A stretch of 35,776 nt of DNA from assembly GCA_002890675.1 (NCBI GenBank), contig PEFW01000029.1:1-35776 (forward strand), given 5' to 3'. The notes beneath the pieces are model-generated. The model was not told the DNA's origin, did not search any database, and was given only the letters and a program-made list of their open reading frames with translations. This document shows, piece after piece, positions 1-7,662 of this stretch; the first letter of the stretch is position 1; every line of letters starts with the position of its first letter. Made by a program: the position numbers and the translations under genes. The DNA comes from Candidatus Methylaffinis lahnbergensis (GTDB lineage: Bacteria; Pseudomonadota; Alphaproteobacteria; Rhizobiales; Beijerinckiaceae).

Positions 1-1
1 C

Positions 2-568
2 GACGCGCCGGCGCTCTCGCCGCGCGAACTCGCCGTGCGCTTCACCGACACGGAAAGCTATTTCGTGTCAGAGGCTTCGGTCTATCGCCTGCTGAAGGCG
101 CACGATCTGATCGCCAGCCCGGCCTTCATCGTGATGAAGGCGGCCGATGAGTTCAAGGACAAGACCACGGCGCCCAATCAGCTTTGGCAGACCGACTTCA
201 CCTATCTGAAAGTCATCGGTTGGGGCTGGTTCTACCTGTCGACCGTCCTCGACGACTTCTCGCGCTACATCATCGCCTGGAAGCTGTGCCCAACCATGAA
301 GGCCGAGGATGTCACCACCACGCTGGACTTGGCGCTGAAGGCCTCGGGGCTCGACCAGGCAAAGGTCATCCACCGGCCAAGGTTTCTCTCCGACAACGGC
401 TCCAGCTACATCTCGAGCGATCTAGCCAAGTGGCTCAACAGCCAGAACATGGAGCATACCCGTGGCGCGCCTTATCATCCGATGACCCAAGGAAAGATCG
501 CCAGGCAACTTTCTACGTCGCGCAATCAGCGGGAGCAAGGGAAGTCACCTAGGCACTCTGGCCAATGA
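2..568 (+). pseudogene. IS3-family transposase (OrfB, DDE integrase core), truncated at both ends
   Basis: The frame is already open at base 2, so the 5' part lies outside the window. The protein matches the rve integrase core of IS3-family OrfB transposases. WQTDFTYLKV carries the first catalytic Asp, LDDFSRYIIAW follows, and FLSDNGSSY carries the second Asp. The family then has a GAPYHPMTQGKIER block whose Glu completes the DDE triad. Here the match stops right after MTQGKI (about base 500), the Glu is lost, and about 22 unrelated residues follow before the stop. The element is therefore a dead 3'-truncated copy, probably cut by a later insertion or recombination. It marks the left edge of the accessory region. 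The family call is firm; the exact IS name cannot be given. Confidence 0.85.
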
Positions 569-1044
569 TCATGCCCGTTATCGCCGGAGCCAGGCACCCC
601 ATTGTTAATAGAGTTGCTGCATGCCATCCGCCGCCATTCGGGTATGATCTGATATATACGGGACAAGGACGTAGCAAGACTTGTTGTTTTGAGCCACTCA
701 TAGCCTGACGGTGCAAGTCGGGTAATTCAATTATACGCTTGCAGCGGAACCCAGGCCTCCCGAAATATCCGAGTTCCCGGACGCGATTGGGTGCAATGCG
801 GACCGTGGGTTGCTAGCCTCCATCATGACAAGATTTGTTTTTGGAAAAACGGGGCAAAAATTTACGTGCAATCATGGAGTGCGCCCCCTATGAAAAACGA
901 TTCCCCCTGTGGCCCTGCCCAGCCCAAGAAGAATTACTAAGACTAGCGGCTAAGTTCATGGACGTTCGGGGACGCTCATCGGGCAAATGTTGGGCACCGC
1001 GCGCTTATTGGGTGGCCTGGTTGCCTATAATGTATTGATCTCAC
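569..1044. other. Intergenic stretch with no convincing gene
   Basis: About 475 bases between the transposase remnant and the tRNA fragment. The only sizeable open frame (835-1038, 67 codons) has no recognisable motif and no clear ribosome binding site. A TATAAT box lies at 1026-1031, but no -35 is properly spaced upstream. The patch around 690-760 has short GC-rich stem-like blocks that could be a piece of a structured RNA or group II intron, but this could not be established. Confidence 0.4.
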
Positions 1045-1092
1045 TGGCGCGCCCAAGGGGAATCGAACCCCTGTTTTCGCCGTGAAAGGGCC
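1045..1092 (-). other. 3' fragment of tRNA-Glu (UUC), probable attachment site
   Basis: Read on the minus strand, this stretch has an anticodon loop CTTTCAC (anticodon UUC, Glu), a T-arm AGGGG-TTCGATT-CCCCT, an acceptor 3' strand and a terminal CCA. The upstream half does not fold: there is no D-arm and no complete matching 5' acceptor strand. One extra or changed G lies just 5' of the anticodon stem. Tyrosine recombinases often integrate into tRNA 3' ends and leave such a duplicated 3' piece at one end. The 3' end points away from the integrase at 1231, so the missing 5' half was displaced by the element. This geometry fits an attL-type junction. No second copy was found by eye in the window. 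Confidence 0.6.
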
Positions 1093-1170
1093 GAAACTCA
1101 CTTCACACAGCTCCATGGCGCTCTCCTAACTCATTGATATTACATATCTTGACTTTCCCTGACTTTATGC

Positions 1171-1220
1171 TTGTGCACCACACCCTATGACGCTATATTG
1201 GACAAACATTGGACATAGGG
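1171..1220 (+). promoter_or_regulatory. Putative integrase promoter with direct repeats
   Basis: TTGTGC at 1171-1176 and TATATT at 1194-1199 are spaced by 17 bases, a sigma70-like arrangement. The octamer ATTGGACA occurs twice (1197-1204 and 1209-1216), overlapping and following the -10 with a 12-base period. That is a plausible operator for an element-encoded regulator. An AGGGAG Shine-Dalgarno at about 1217-1222 precedes the integrase ATG. Confidence 0.4.
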
Positions 1221-1230
1221 AGTTTTCGCC

Positions 1231-2463
1231 ATGTCAAAAACGGTGCGCGAACGCAAGCTAGATAGCCCAGCGGCGCGGGCAAAGCTCAAGCATTCCGGGA
1301 AGCCCTATTGGCGCGCGATCGATCCAGGATTGCATCTTGGCTATCGCAAGGGGCTGGCTGGCGGAAAATGGGTCTTGCGCCGGTATCTTGGCAAGGAAAC
1401 CTATCGCGTCGAGACGATCGGTGCCGCTGACGATCATTCGGCCTCCAACGGCGTCGAGACTCTCGACTTCTTTCAAGCCCAGCGGAAGGCTCGCGAGGTC
1501 GCAGCGCTTGCCAAGTCGCCAGGGACGGCGCGCGATCCGTTCACGGTCGCGGCGGCAATGGACTCCTATTTCGCTCGCCTTGAACTTGAAGGCTCGAAAT
1601 CCTTGGTCGATGCTCGCGGCCGGGCGCGGCTGCATATCGTTCCAGTGCTGGGCGGTGTGCCGGTCGCGGACTTGACGCGGGACAAGCTGTCCCAATGGCT
1701 TACGGGCATGGCCGGGAAGGCCGTGGGCGGCCAAGACGGCGATACGATACGTCAGCACCGGGCGAGTGCAAATCGCGTGCTGACGATCTTGAGAGCCGCG
1801 TTAAACCAAGCTTTCCGCGATGGCATGGTTGCATCGGACGTCCCCTGGCGGACCGTCCAGCCGTTCCGCGAAGTGGATTCGCCGCGCTTGCGATATTTCA
1901 CGAAAGATGAAGTCACCCGGCTGATCAATTCCGCGCAAGGGAATTTCCGCGATCTTGTCCTTGCCGCGCTGCATACCGGCTGTCGCTATAGCGAGTTGGG
2001 GCGTCTGCGCGCGGGCGACTTCAACCCTGATTCCGGAACCTTGTTCGTTGGCCAGTCGAAAAGCGGGAAGGCGCGCCATGTCGTATTGACCGATGAAGGG
2101 CAGCATTTTTTCGAGACACTGACAGCGGGGCGGCCTGGGGGTGCCTTGATGCTCAGCCATGCGGGCGGCTCGGGCTGGGGCGCGTCGCGTCAAATCCGGC
2201 CTATGGCTGAAGCTTGCCGGGCCGCGCGGATCGAACCGGCGGCTGGCTTCCATATTTTGCGGCACACGGCCGCGTCGCATCTGGTCATGTCCGGCGTGCC
2301 GTTGAACGTTGTTGCGCACAATCTTGGCCATGCGGACACGAGGATGACGGAGCGGCATTACTCGCACCTTGCGCCGTCCTATATCGCCGAAACTATCCGC
2401 AAGTTTGCGCCGGAATACGGGACTGTCGAGGAAACGTCAGTGGTCACGCTGGCGCGCGGATGA
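1231..2463 (+). CDS. Tyrosine-type site-specific recombinase (phage/island integrase)
   Basis: A 410-residue integrase that should catalyse integration and excision of the element at the adjacent tRNA fragment. The catalytic set is complete: Arg252 in HTGCRYSELGRL, a Lys around 278-280 in the beta-hairpin, His341-x-x-Arg344 in HILRHTAASH, His367 in NLGHADTRM and the nucleophile Tyr377 in RHYSHL. Residues of about 100-200 form the SAM-like core-binding domain. The N-terminal about 90 residues resemble the arm-binding or DUF4102-type region but are divergent. The start is the ATG after AGGGAG with suitable spacing. The gene lies just inside the tRNA-derived site and reads into the element. It looks intact, and the family call is near certain. 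Confidence 0.95.
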   Translation: MSKTVRERKLDSPAARAKLKHSGKPYWRAIDPGLHLGYRKGLAGGKWVLRRYLGKETYRVETIGAADDHSASNGVETLDFFQAQRKAREVAALAKSPGTARDPFTVAAAMDSYFARLELEGSKSLVDARGRARLHIVPVLGGVPVADLTRDKLSQWLTGMAGKAVGGQDGDTIRQHRASANRVLTILRAALNQAFRDGMVASDVPWRTVQPFREVDSPRLRYFTKDEVTRLINSAQGNFRDLVLAALHTGCRYSELGRLRAGDFNPDSGTLFVGQSKSGKARHVVLTDEGQHFFETLTAGRPGGALMLSHAGGSGWGASRQIRPMAEACRAARIEPAAGFHILRHTAASHLVMSGVPLNVVAHNLGHADTRMTERHYSHLAPSYIAETIRKFAPEYGTVEETSVVTLARG

Positions 2464-2467
2464 TGAG

Positions 2468-3055
2468 ATGATGGCGCGACGCGGGAACAGGAAAGTCTAC
2501 CTGAAGCAGCCTAGAACTGATGATGAAATTTGGGACATCGAAAAAGACAAAGTACTTCTCGATCGAACGTACGATGGCATTAGAATCACGTGGCAACACG
2601 CGATGAAGCGTAAAAATGCCGGTCACTTCATCACTCTTTATGACGAAGTGAAAACCTTTCAGTTCCGGCGCGATGCAAATCATAGGGACGCCGTGCGCTG
2701 CGAGGATTTTTCCCGCGCGCTTGAGCTGATGGCGCTGGCTACCGGCGACGCGCGCTTTCGCGGCGCAGCCGATGCCATGAGAGAGCGAGGGCTTGCAGCC
2801 GGAGGCATAAGGGAAACCCTGATTGCCATGGCCGACAACAACATGTTTAAGGGCGACGTTATCGCGATGCCTTGCGTTTACGGGTGGATTGAGTGGTTAA
2901 AAAGCAACGACCGCCGAGCGAGCGTACAGAAAGCCGCGATGCTTGCGGCAGTCGACCTTAAGATTCCAGGCGCATCATTTGCCGCCGTTGTCGATAAGCT
3001 TCGCAAGAAATATCCCAAGTGGCTAATGGCCGGCGGCGGCCGCGTGAGTTGGTAA
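2468..3055 (+). CDS. Hypothetical protein (195 aa)
   Basis: Not recognised. The start is taken at ATG 2468 (or ATG 2471), four bases after the integrase stop, because a longer frame would run back inside the integrase gene. The protein is basic at the N-terminus. Its middle is alpha-helical with a run RALELMALATGDARFRGAADAM that looks like a helical repeat, and it ends GGGRVSW. No signal peptide or membrane segment is visible. Tight coupling to the integrase suggests co-transcription and a role in element maintenance or regulation, but this is inference only. About 75 bases separate it from the next gene, which may have its own promoter. Confidence 0.65.
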   Translation: MMARRGNRKVYLKQPRTDDEIWDIEKDKVLLDRTYDGIRITWQHAMKRKNAGHFITLYDEVKTFQFRRDANHRDAVRCEDFSRALELMALATGDARFRGAADAMRERGLAAGGIRETLIAMADNNMFKGDVIAMPCVYGWIEWLKSNDRRASVQKAAMLAAVDLKIPGASFAAVVDKLRKKYPKWLMAGGGRVSW

Positions 3056-3143
3056 TTCTGTATCACTAAATAACCAAGCGGTAGAATTTTATCTCCGCTA
3101 GCGACGATGTAGCTCAAACAACCTTTTGGGGTGCACCGTGCAT

Positions 3144-3353
3144 ATGGCTGACGAACAGGACGCTTTTTCCATTCCGGAATTCTGCCGAAGGAATGGATTC
3201 GGTCCAGGGCTCTATTTCAAAATCGCACGAGACGGGCGTGGCCCACGCGTAATGCGTGTCGGCAGGCGGACCCTTATCTCCCGCGAGGCGGCGGAGGAAT
3301 GGCGTCGCGAGCGGGAAGCCGCTTCCGCGCCCCGTATACCGGAGGCCGTGTGA
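3144..3353 (+). CDS. Small helix-turn-helix protein, excisionase/AlpA-like
   Basis: A 69-residue protein starting at ATG 3144; a TTG at 3126 would add six unconvincing residues. It begins with an acidic patch and then SIPEFCRRNGFGPGLYFKI, followed by RVGRRTLISREAAEEWRRE. That layout, a recognition helix, an R-x-G-R-R wing and a terminal helix, is typical of MerR-like excisionase/AlpA DNA-binding proteins. In integrated elements such proteins bind near the attachment site and direct excision, or activate integrase or early genes. Its position two genes after the integrase supports a directionality-factor role. The fold call is fairly good; the exact role is inferred. Confidence 0.75.
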   Translation: MADEQDAFSIPEFCRRNGFGPGLYFKIARDGRGPRVMRVGRRTLISREAAEEWRREREAASAPRIPEAV

Positions 3354-3356
3354 AGC

Positions 3357-3671
3357 ATGACCCAGACCCGAACCCGGCCTGGTGGGGCCGAGTCCGGGGA
3401 TACATGTTTGCTTGGCAGTGAACGGTTCCCGGATAGCGCCCCCGCCCAAAAATATCAAGCCCAAAATTTAGTCCGGCGCTTCGGCGTCCGGCCGCCCTAC
3501 CTTCGCGTCGTCGCACCAACGCCGCCGCCGCGGCCACGCCGCCTTGAGGTTCGGATTAGCGCCGCCGACGGCCGGGCGCCTTACGGCCGCTCACGCCCCT
3601 TTCGTCTCACGCACGATGACCTTGATGAGCTGATCGCCGTCGCGCTGCGAATAGAAGGGCGGCGCGCATGA
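3357..3671 (+). CDS. Hypothetical protein (104 aa), basic, Pro/Arg-rich
   Basis: Not recognised. The gene starts three bases after the preceding stop and its stop overlaps the ATG of the methyltransferase (ATGA type), so it is embedded in the same translational unit. The first half is low in predicted structure (TPPPRPRR). The second half (RPFRLTHDDLDELIAVALRIEG) looks like a short compact segment with one helix. No membrane segments. The overlaps on both sides are the main evidence that it is real. High Arg content suggests contact with nucleic acid, but this is speculative. Confidence 0.6.
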   Translation: MTQTRTRPGGAESGDTCLLGSERFPDSAPAQKYQAQNLVRRFGVRPPYLRVVAPTPPPRPRRLEVRISAADGRAPYGRSRPFRLTHDDLDELIAVALRIEGRRA

Positions 3672-4807
3672 ACGCGCTTCCGCACCATCCACTTGCCGCG
3701 CTTTTCCCGCTTCTCGACGGCGACGAATTTGATGCGCTTGTTGCCGACATCCGTGCCCATGGGTTGCGCCAGCAGATCGTTCTCCATGGAGGCATGATCC
3801 TTGACGGGCGCAACCGTTACGCGGCCTGCCTCGAAGCCGGCATCGAGCCTCGGTTCGAAGTTTTCAACGGCGCCGACCCGCTAGCCTTTGTTGTTTCGTT
3901 GAATCTTGCCAGGCGGCACTTAAGCGAATCTCAACGGGCGATGGTGGCCGCGAAGATTGCGACTCTGAAAGACGGGCAGCGATCCGACCTCGTTCAAGGT
4001 CTGCCAATTGGCAGAGCTGCCGAAATGCTCAATGTCGGCGAGCGTTCTGTCGCGCGCGCTAAATCGGTTCTCGACGAAGGCGTGCCCGAACTCATCGACA
4101 AAGTTGAACGCGGCGACGTGAGCGCTTCCGCCGCCGCGGAAGTGGCGCGCCTTCCCGAAACGGAACAACGCGAAATTGTTGCGAGGGGTGAAAAAGAAAT
4201 CCTCGCTGTGGCCCGGGAAATCAGGACGCGTAAATGGGACGAGAGGAAACTCGCGGCCATCGCTAGAACCAATGCAGTCGAATTCAACGCAAAGGAACTT
4301 GGGAAATTCGCTGTGATCTATGCCGACCCCCCGTGGCGTCTCGAAGCCGGACTGCCCGACCGTGCGGCCGAAAATCACTATCCGACAATGTCGCTGGAGG
4401 ACATTTGCGAGTTGCCGATTGCCGACATTGCCCATGAAGACGCCATCCTCTTTCTATGGGTCACGGCGCCGAAACTCTACGATAGCATGAAGGTGGTCGA
4501 TGCGTGGGGCTTTACATACAGAACCTGCATGGTCTGGGCAAAAGACAAGTTCGGGTTGGGTTATTATGTCCGCAATCAGCACGAGCATTTGCTAATATGC
4601 AAGCGAGGCGAGATACCGACACCACCCGAAACGGCACGGTGCAGCTCGCTGGTCGAGGCGCCGCGATTAGAGCATAGCGCGAAGCCGCCGGTTTTCTACG
4701 ACATCATCGATGAAATGTATCCCGGTCTCCGCAAGATCGAGCTTTTCAGCCGCTCTCCGCGCGAAGGCTGGTCCGCGTGGGGAAACCAGGCGGAGCCCGC
4801 GCCATGA
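3668..4807 (+). CDS. ParB-like nuclease domain / MT-A70 adenine-N6 DNA methyltransferase fusion
   Basis: A 379-residue two-domain protein. Residues of about 8-100 form a ParB/Srx-like N-terminal domain with the box ILDGRNRYAAC (about 44-54) and VVSLNLARRHLSESQRA. Residues of about 110-200 are helical and include an HTH-like stretch (IGRAAEMLNVGERSVARAK). Residues of about 212-375 are an MT-A70 methyltransferase: the catalytic DPPW motif is at 220-223, then NHYPTMSLEDI, and LFLWVTAP follows. Such proteins methylate adenine N6 in DNA and are frequent in alphaproteobacterial phages and islands. They may protect the element DNA or mark its replication origin. The stop overlaps the next ATG. Domain calls are firm; target sequence and role are unknown. 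Confidence 0.9.
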   Translation: MNALPHHPLAALFPLLDGDEFDALVADIRAHGLRQQIVLHGGMILDGRNRYAACLEAGIEPRFEVFNGADPLAFVVSLNLARRHLSESQRAMVAAKIATLKDGQRSDLVQGLPIGRAAEMLNVGERSVARAKSVLDEGVPELIDKVERGDVSASAAAEVARLPETEQREIVARGEKEILAVAREIRTRKWDERKLAAIARTNAVEFNAKELGKFAVIYADPPWRLEAGLPDRAAENHYPTMSLEDICELPIADIAHEDAILFLWVTAPKLYDSMKVVDAWGFTYRTCMVWAKDKFGLGYYVRNQHEHLLICKRGEIPTPPETARCSSLVEAPRLEHSAKPPVFYDIIDEMYPGLRKIELFSRSPREGWSAWGNQAEPAP

Positions 4808-5013
4808 CCCAGCATCGGCGCACGTCGTTTCTTGAAGCCGCAACGCAAGCCGCAGTCGGCATTCCGATCGGCTTTGCGGTGACGTTCGCCGTTGGATTGA
4901 TGAGCCTGCCGGCGGCCGTTTCCGCGTCGCTTATCACGGGCTTAATGTTTCTAGCGTCCACGGTGCGCGGCTATGTGATCCGGCGCCGGTTCGAGCGGGG
5001 GCGCGCGCCATGA
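4804..5013 (+). CDS. Small membrane protein, DUF7220-like
   Basis: A 69-residue protein starting at ATG 4804, overlapping the methyltransferase stop by ATGA. It has a basic N-terminus (TQHRRTSFLEA), two hydrophobic helices (about 15-35 and 37-55) and a basic C-terminal tail with YVIRRRFERGRAP. This matches the layout of the DUF7220 family seen in phages and islands, where short inner-membrane proteins end in an RSYxIRRxF-type tail. Function unknown. It overlaps the next gene (ATGA at 5010), so it is translationally coupled on both sides. Confidence 0.7.
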   Translation: MTQHRRTSFLEAATQAAVGIPIGFAVTFAVGLMSLPAAVSASLITGLMFLASTVRGYVIRRRFERGRAP

Positions 5014-6224
5014 GCGATGACGAGGACCAGGATTGGCTCAGCGACGAGGAGCGCGGTGACCTTGAATGGTCGCGCCGCGCCATCGAGAATGCGGAACGCA
5101 AGAGGTTCGATGACGAAATGCTGCCGTGGCGCAGACCGAACGGGCCTTTGAGGCCGGACGCCCGCGAGCCGTTCGTCAAGAAGCAGGCCAAGGACGAGGC
5201 GAAGTCGCAAAAGCCGCCATCCGTCGTCATCGGCGCCGGAACCTTTATGCGGTCGTATGAGCCGATTTCCTACACCATCGACGGGATATTGCCGTCCGGC
5301 TATCTGTACGGACTCACGGCAAAGCAAGGGAGCGGCAAGACAGCTTTGAAAATTGCCGCGACTCTCGCCGTCGCGATGAATCGCAGGGACATACTCGGTC
5401 TGGATGTCGAGAGCGGCCGCGTCGCCTATGTGACCATAGAAAATCCAATCGACTTTAAAATGAAGCTGGCGGCAAACTGCTACGCCAACAACATCACGTA
5501 TCAAGAAATCGAGCCCCGCGTTGCAATCATAGACGGGCGCGATACGCCAGAGCAAATCTACGACGGACTCAACCTCGATGCCGAAGCAAACGGCGGTTTT
5601 CAACTCGTTTGCTTCGATACATTCGCGGCCGGTTTTGCAGCGGCCGGCGCCGGAGCCTTCAATGATAACGAGGCGGTGCTCAACTATGTCATCCGCCTCC
5701 GCCCGCTCACAACATTATCCGGCCAGCCTTCGGTGCTCGTGGCATTCCACCCAACAAAAAACGCCGGCGAAAGCGAGCTAATCCCTTATGGCGGAGGCTC
5801 AACATACAACGAGATCGACGGCAATCTAACATTATGGAAAGAAGACCACGTCAAGCTCTACCACAACCGCCTTCGCGGACCGGAATTCGAGCCAATGTTT
5901 TTCAGGATCGAAAAACTCTCCTGCCCCGATATCGTGGACAAACAAGGCCGCCAAATCTTACTCCCTATCATGCGACCATGCACCGAAATGGACGCCGAGG
6001 AACGGCAGACGCAGGATGATAACCTGCAATTGGCGTTGCTGCGGGCGATGATTGAGAACCCAAACGGGTCTCAGCGGGAATGGACCATAAAGATCGGAAA
6101 GAGCAACGTGTCGGCCGTCACTCGTCTCCTCCAAAAACTAAATAAGGGCAAATATGTCAGCGAAAGCTTCGGTAAATGGAGAGTGACCAGAAAGGGTCAC
6201 GATGAGGCGTCTGAAATCAGTTAA
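5010..6224 (+). CDS. RepA-like AAA/RecA-fold ATPase (putative replicative helicase)
   Basis: A 404-residue protein. After an acidic, disordered N-terminus (DDEDQDWLSDEE) there is a RecA-like ATPase domain of the RSF1010 RepA/AAA_25 type. Walker A is AKQGSGKTA (GSGKT at about 107-111), preceded by the typical PSGYLYGLTA strand. Walker B is QLVCFDTFA (about 202). A sensor-type strand SVLVAFHPTKNAG follows. Residues of about 330-404 form a winged-helix-like C-terminal region (SQREWTIKIGKSNVSAVTRLL). RepA-type proteins are hexameric helicases loaded at iteron origins. An array of short repeats begins nine bases after this gene's stop, which fits that role. The ATPase call is firm; the replication role is inferred from context. 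Confidence 0.85.
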   Translation: MSDDEDQDWLSDEERGDLEWSRRAIENAERKRFDDEMLPWRRPNGPLRPDAREPFVKKQAKDEAKSQKPPSVVIGAGTFMRSYEPISYTIDGILPSGYLYGLTAKQGSGKTALKIAATLAVAMNRRDILGLDVESGRVAYVTIENPIDFKMKLAANCYANNITYQEIEPRVAIIDGRDTPEQIYDGLNLDAEANGGFQLVCFDTFAAGFAAAGAGAFNDNEAVLNYVIRLRPLTTLSGQPSVLVAFHPTKNAGESELIPYGGGSTYNEIDGNLTLWKEDHVKLYHNRLRGPEFEPMFFRIEKLSCPDIVDKQGRQILLPIMRPCTEMDAEERQTQDDNLQLALLRAMIENPNGSQREWTIKIGKSNVSAVTRLLQKLNKGKYVSESFGKWRVTRKGHDEASEIS

Positions 6225-6232
6225 GCTCAAGC

Positions 6233-6409
6233 GTACCAGGGGTGGTATGGCTAAGCTTGAATTTTCTGGTACAAAAAGTGGTACAGAGAGATGCTTAAGT
6301 GTTTGAAATGTCTCATGTACCACCTGGTACAAAAAGCGGTACAAATTGCAAAAAAGGTCTGTACCGTACCAGGCCTTTCTTAGAAGGCCTGGCTGGTACA
6401 CCCGGTACA
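6233..6409. repeat. Iteron-like array of GGTACA/TGTACC repeats (possible replication origin)
   Basis: About ten copies of the heptamer TGGTACA or CGGTACA, or its complement, occur within 177 bases, in an AT-richer pocket than its surroundings. Direct copies lie at 6267, 6279, 6325, 6337, 6394 and 6403. Inverted copies lie at 6316, 6360 and 6365. A partial copy lies at 6233. Two direct pairs have an exact 12-base period (6267/6279 and 6325/6337). Position immediately downstream of a RepA-like ATPase gene and the mixed direct/inverted layout suggest iterons of an origin of replication. An operator array or packaging site is an alternative. Confidence 0.65.
6369..6392. repeat. Hairpin inside the repeat array
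   Basis: A perfect 9-bp stem CCAGGCCTT / AAGGCCTGG with a 6-base loop lies between the inner and outer iteron copies. No run of T follows on either strand, so it does not look like an intrinsic terminator. It could be a structural element of the putative origin or a protein-binding palindrome. Confidence 0.5.
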
Positions 6410-6473
6410 CGAACCACACCCGAATTTCGTAACCGCCGCGTTTCAAGCCGTCTCAAAAAGCAAGGAAGCTGAA

Positions 6474-6806
6474 ATGATAGAACCAGGGAAGCACAAGCTC
6501 GACAAGTACATAGACCGGGCCATCCAGCGGCTTGGGATGGAACGCGAACTTACCGCCGGCACGATCGCGGACGAGACCATGAAAGCGCTTGTCCCGGGCT
6601 CCTATGAAGAGGTCAAGGAACGTGCAGCCTTCATTATGCGCGAGCTCTGCGACCCGGCTGCGATTGTCGAGGAACTTCTAGCGGCCGCCAAAAACGGACC
6701 ACTTTCAGGCAATGACGAACGCCGCCTCATAGCCGCCGGATCAAGGATGAATGCGCAACTCAAAGGGCTTGAGGCGGAAATGAAGAGGCGACACGGCGAC
6801 AGCTAG
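6474..6806 (+). CDS. Hypothetical protein (110 aa)
   Basis: Not recognised. A soluble, mostly helical and mildly acidic protein, with no signal peptide or membrane segment. It starts at ATG after AGGAAGCTGAA, a suitable Shine-Dalgarno. It is the first gene after the repeat array, so it may be under control of that region. It is followed after 11 bases by another small gene. Its last part (ERRLIAAGSRMNAQLKGLEAEM) is likely a long amphipathic helix. Confidence 0.55.
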   Translation: MIEPGKHKLDKYIDRAIQRLGMERELTAGTIADETMKALVPGSYEEVKERAAFIMRELCDPAAIVEELLAAAKNGPLSGNDERRLIAAGSRMNAQLKGLEAEMKRRHGDS

Positions 6807-6817
6807 GAGCGTAACTG

Positions 6818-7000
6818 ATGGACAAGAAGCCTGATCTAAAAACCGAGATTGAGCTGCTTTGGCTCCGAAAGCGTGAAGTGGACGAAAAACTAATGGCGCA
6901 ACACAAGGCTTGGGCGGACGAAACGCGGTTGATCTACAAACGCATAGAGGCATTAGAACACCGCAGGAAATTCATTGTCGTTGGTATGAAGCGTTCCTGA
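6818..7000 (+). CDS. Hypothetical small coiled-coil protein (60 aa)
   Basis: Not recognised. Almost the whole sequence is charged and helical (KTEIELLWLRKREVDEKL, then RLIYKRIEALEHRRKFI), consistent with a short coiled coil. A GGAGCG ribosome binding site lies just upstream of the ATG. It ends with a basic tail. The gene lies between the replication module and the packaging module, with about 220 bases free of genes after it. That gap contains a 6-bp GGCCGC/GCGGCC hairpin (7074-7091) without a T-run. Confidence 0.5.
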   Translation: MDKKPDLKTEIELLWLRKREVDEKLMAQHKAWADETRLIYKRIEALEHRRKFIVVGMKRS

Positions 7001-7222
7001 TGGCGCAAAGGCACCCTACGGTCAACTGCTAAGCTTACATAATTTTCCTGTGCTAAGCCTGTGCCGCTACAACGGCCGCGCTTTTGCGGCCAAGCACGCG
7101 CGGTTAAGCTGAGGCGACTTTCGCCATATCAAGGCGGAAACAAGCGCCGTGCAGTTCTGTATAGCGTTGTAATGTATTGCATTTTATCTGGCTCTGTGTT
7201 ATTTGTCTAATAGGTGGCCAAT

Positions 7223-7324
7223 ATGGGCCGTTCAAACGTAGTCAGGCTTAAGGTTAAATCGTGGAAAGCGAACAAAATGGAGCGGCCTTCACCGGCATGT
7301 CGCGGCATCATCGCAGCGCAGTGA
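7223..7324 (+). CDS. Putative 33-aa peptide coupled to the next gene
   Basis: A very short frame starting MGRSNVVRLKVKSW, with AGGTGG six to ten bases upstream of ATG 7223. Its TGA (7322-7324) overlaps the GTG at 7321, giving a GTGA junction like the ATGA junctions elsewhere in the element. It may be a leader peptide or a small basic protein. The good Shine-Dalgarno and the overlap are the only evidence; homology was not recognised. An alternative is that the downstream gene begins at GTG 7261 and this frame is noise. Confidence 0.35.
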   Translation: MGRSNVVRLKVKSWKANKMERPSPACRGIIAAQ

Positions 7325-7662
7325 CAAACCGGACCAAGCTTTTCGCTATCGAGGGCATGGACGGGCGTCTCGGACCGGCTCGCCGGTTCCGGGATATCCT
7401 TGAGCAAATCGAATGCGACGTTGGTGGCCATGAAAGCCTAAGCGAAGGCCAGAAGCAGTTATGCCGGCGTGCGGCTACGCTGAGCTTCACAGCCGAGTGC
7501 ATGGAAGTGGATGCTGTCGCCGGCAAGCCTTTCGATATCGATTTATTCGGCCAGCTCACAGATCGCCTTGGCCGTTGCCTTCAGCGCCTTGGCCTTGAGC
7601 GAAAGCCCCGCGACATGACGCCATCGTTGCAGAGCTACCTACAGGCAAAGGCGGTCCCATGA
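7321..7662 (+). CDS. Hypothetical phage-type protein, possible small terminase subunit
   Basis: Start chosen at GTG 7321 (113 aa), coupled to the upstream 33-codon frame. A GTG at 7261 in the same frame would give 133 aa. The sequence is soluble and helical: TKLFAIEGMDGRLGPARRFRDILEQI, then SEGQKQLCRRAATLSFTAECME, and FGQLTDRLGRCLQRLGLE. This matches the general style of short DNA-recognition proteins placed before large terminases in alphaproteobacterial prophages. Position (two genes before the large terminase) is the main argument for a TerS role. No HTH is obvious. Its stop overlaps the next ATG. Confidence 0.55.
   Translation: MTNRTKLFAIEGMDGRLGPARRFRDILEQIECDVGGHESLSEGQKQLCRRAATLSFTAECMEVDAVAGKPFDIDLFGQLTDRLGRCLQRLGLERKPRDMTPSLQSYLQAKAVP

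Noticed and set aside
640..830. Possible group II intron or structured RNA fragment
   Set aside because: Short stem-like blocks exist but no domain V/VI, no boundary motif and no reverse transcriptase frame could be identified.
1045..1125. Complete tRNA gene on the minus strand
   Set aside because: The anticodon and T-arms are recognisable but no D-arm or full acceptor pairing exists, so only a 3' fragment is supported.
6138..6446. Minus-strand open frame of 102 codons across the repeat array
   Set aside because: It overlaps the C-terminus of the ATPase gene, its sequence is produced by the repeats (VYR/YQ-type runs), and no family is recognisable.
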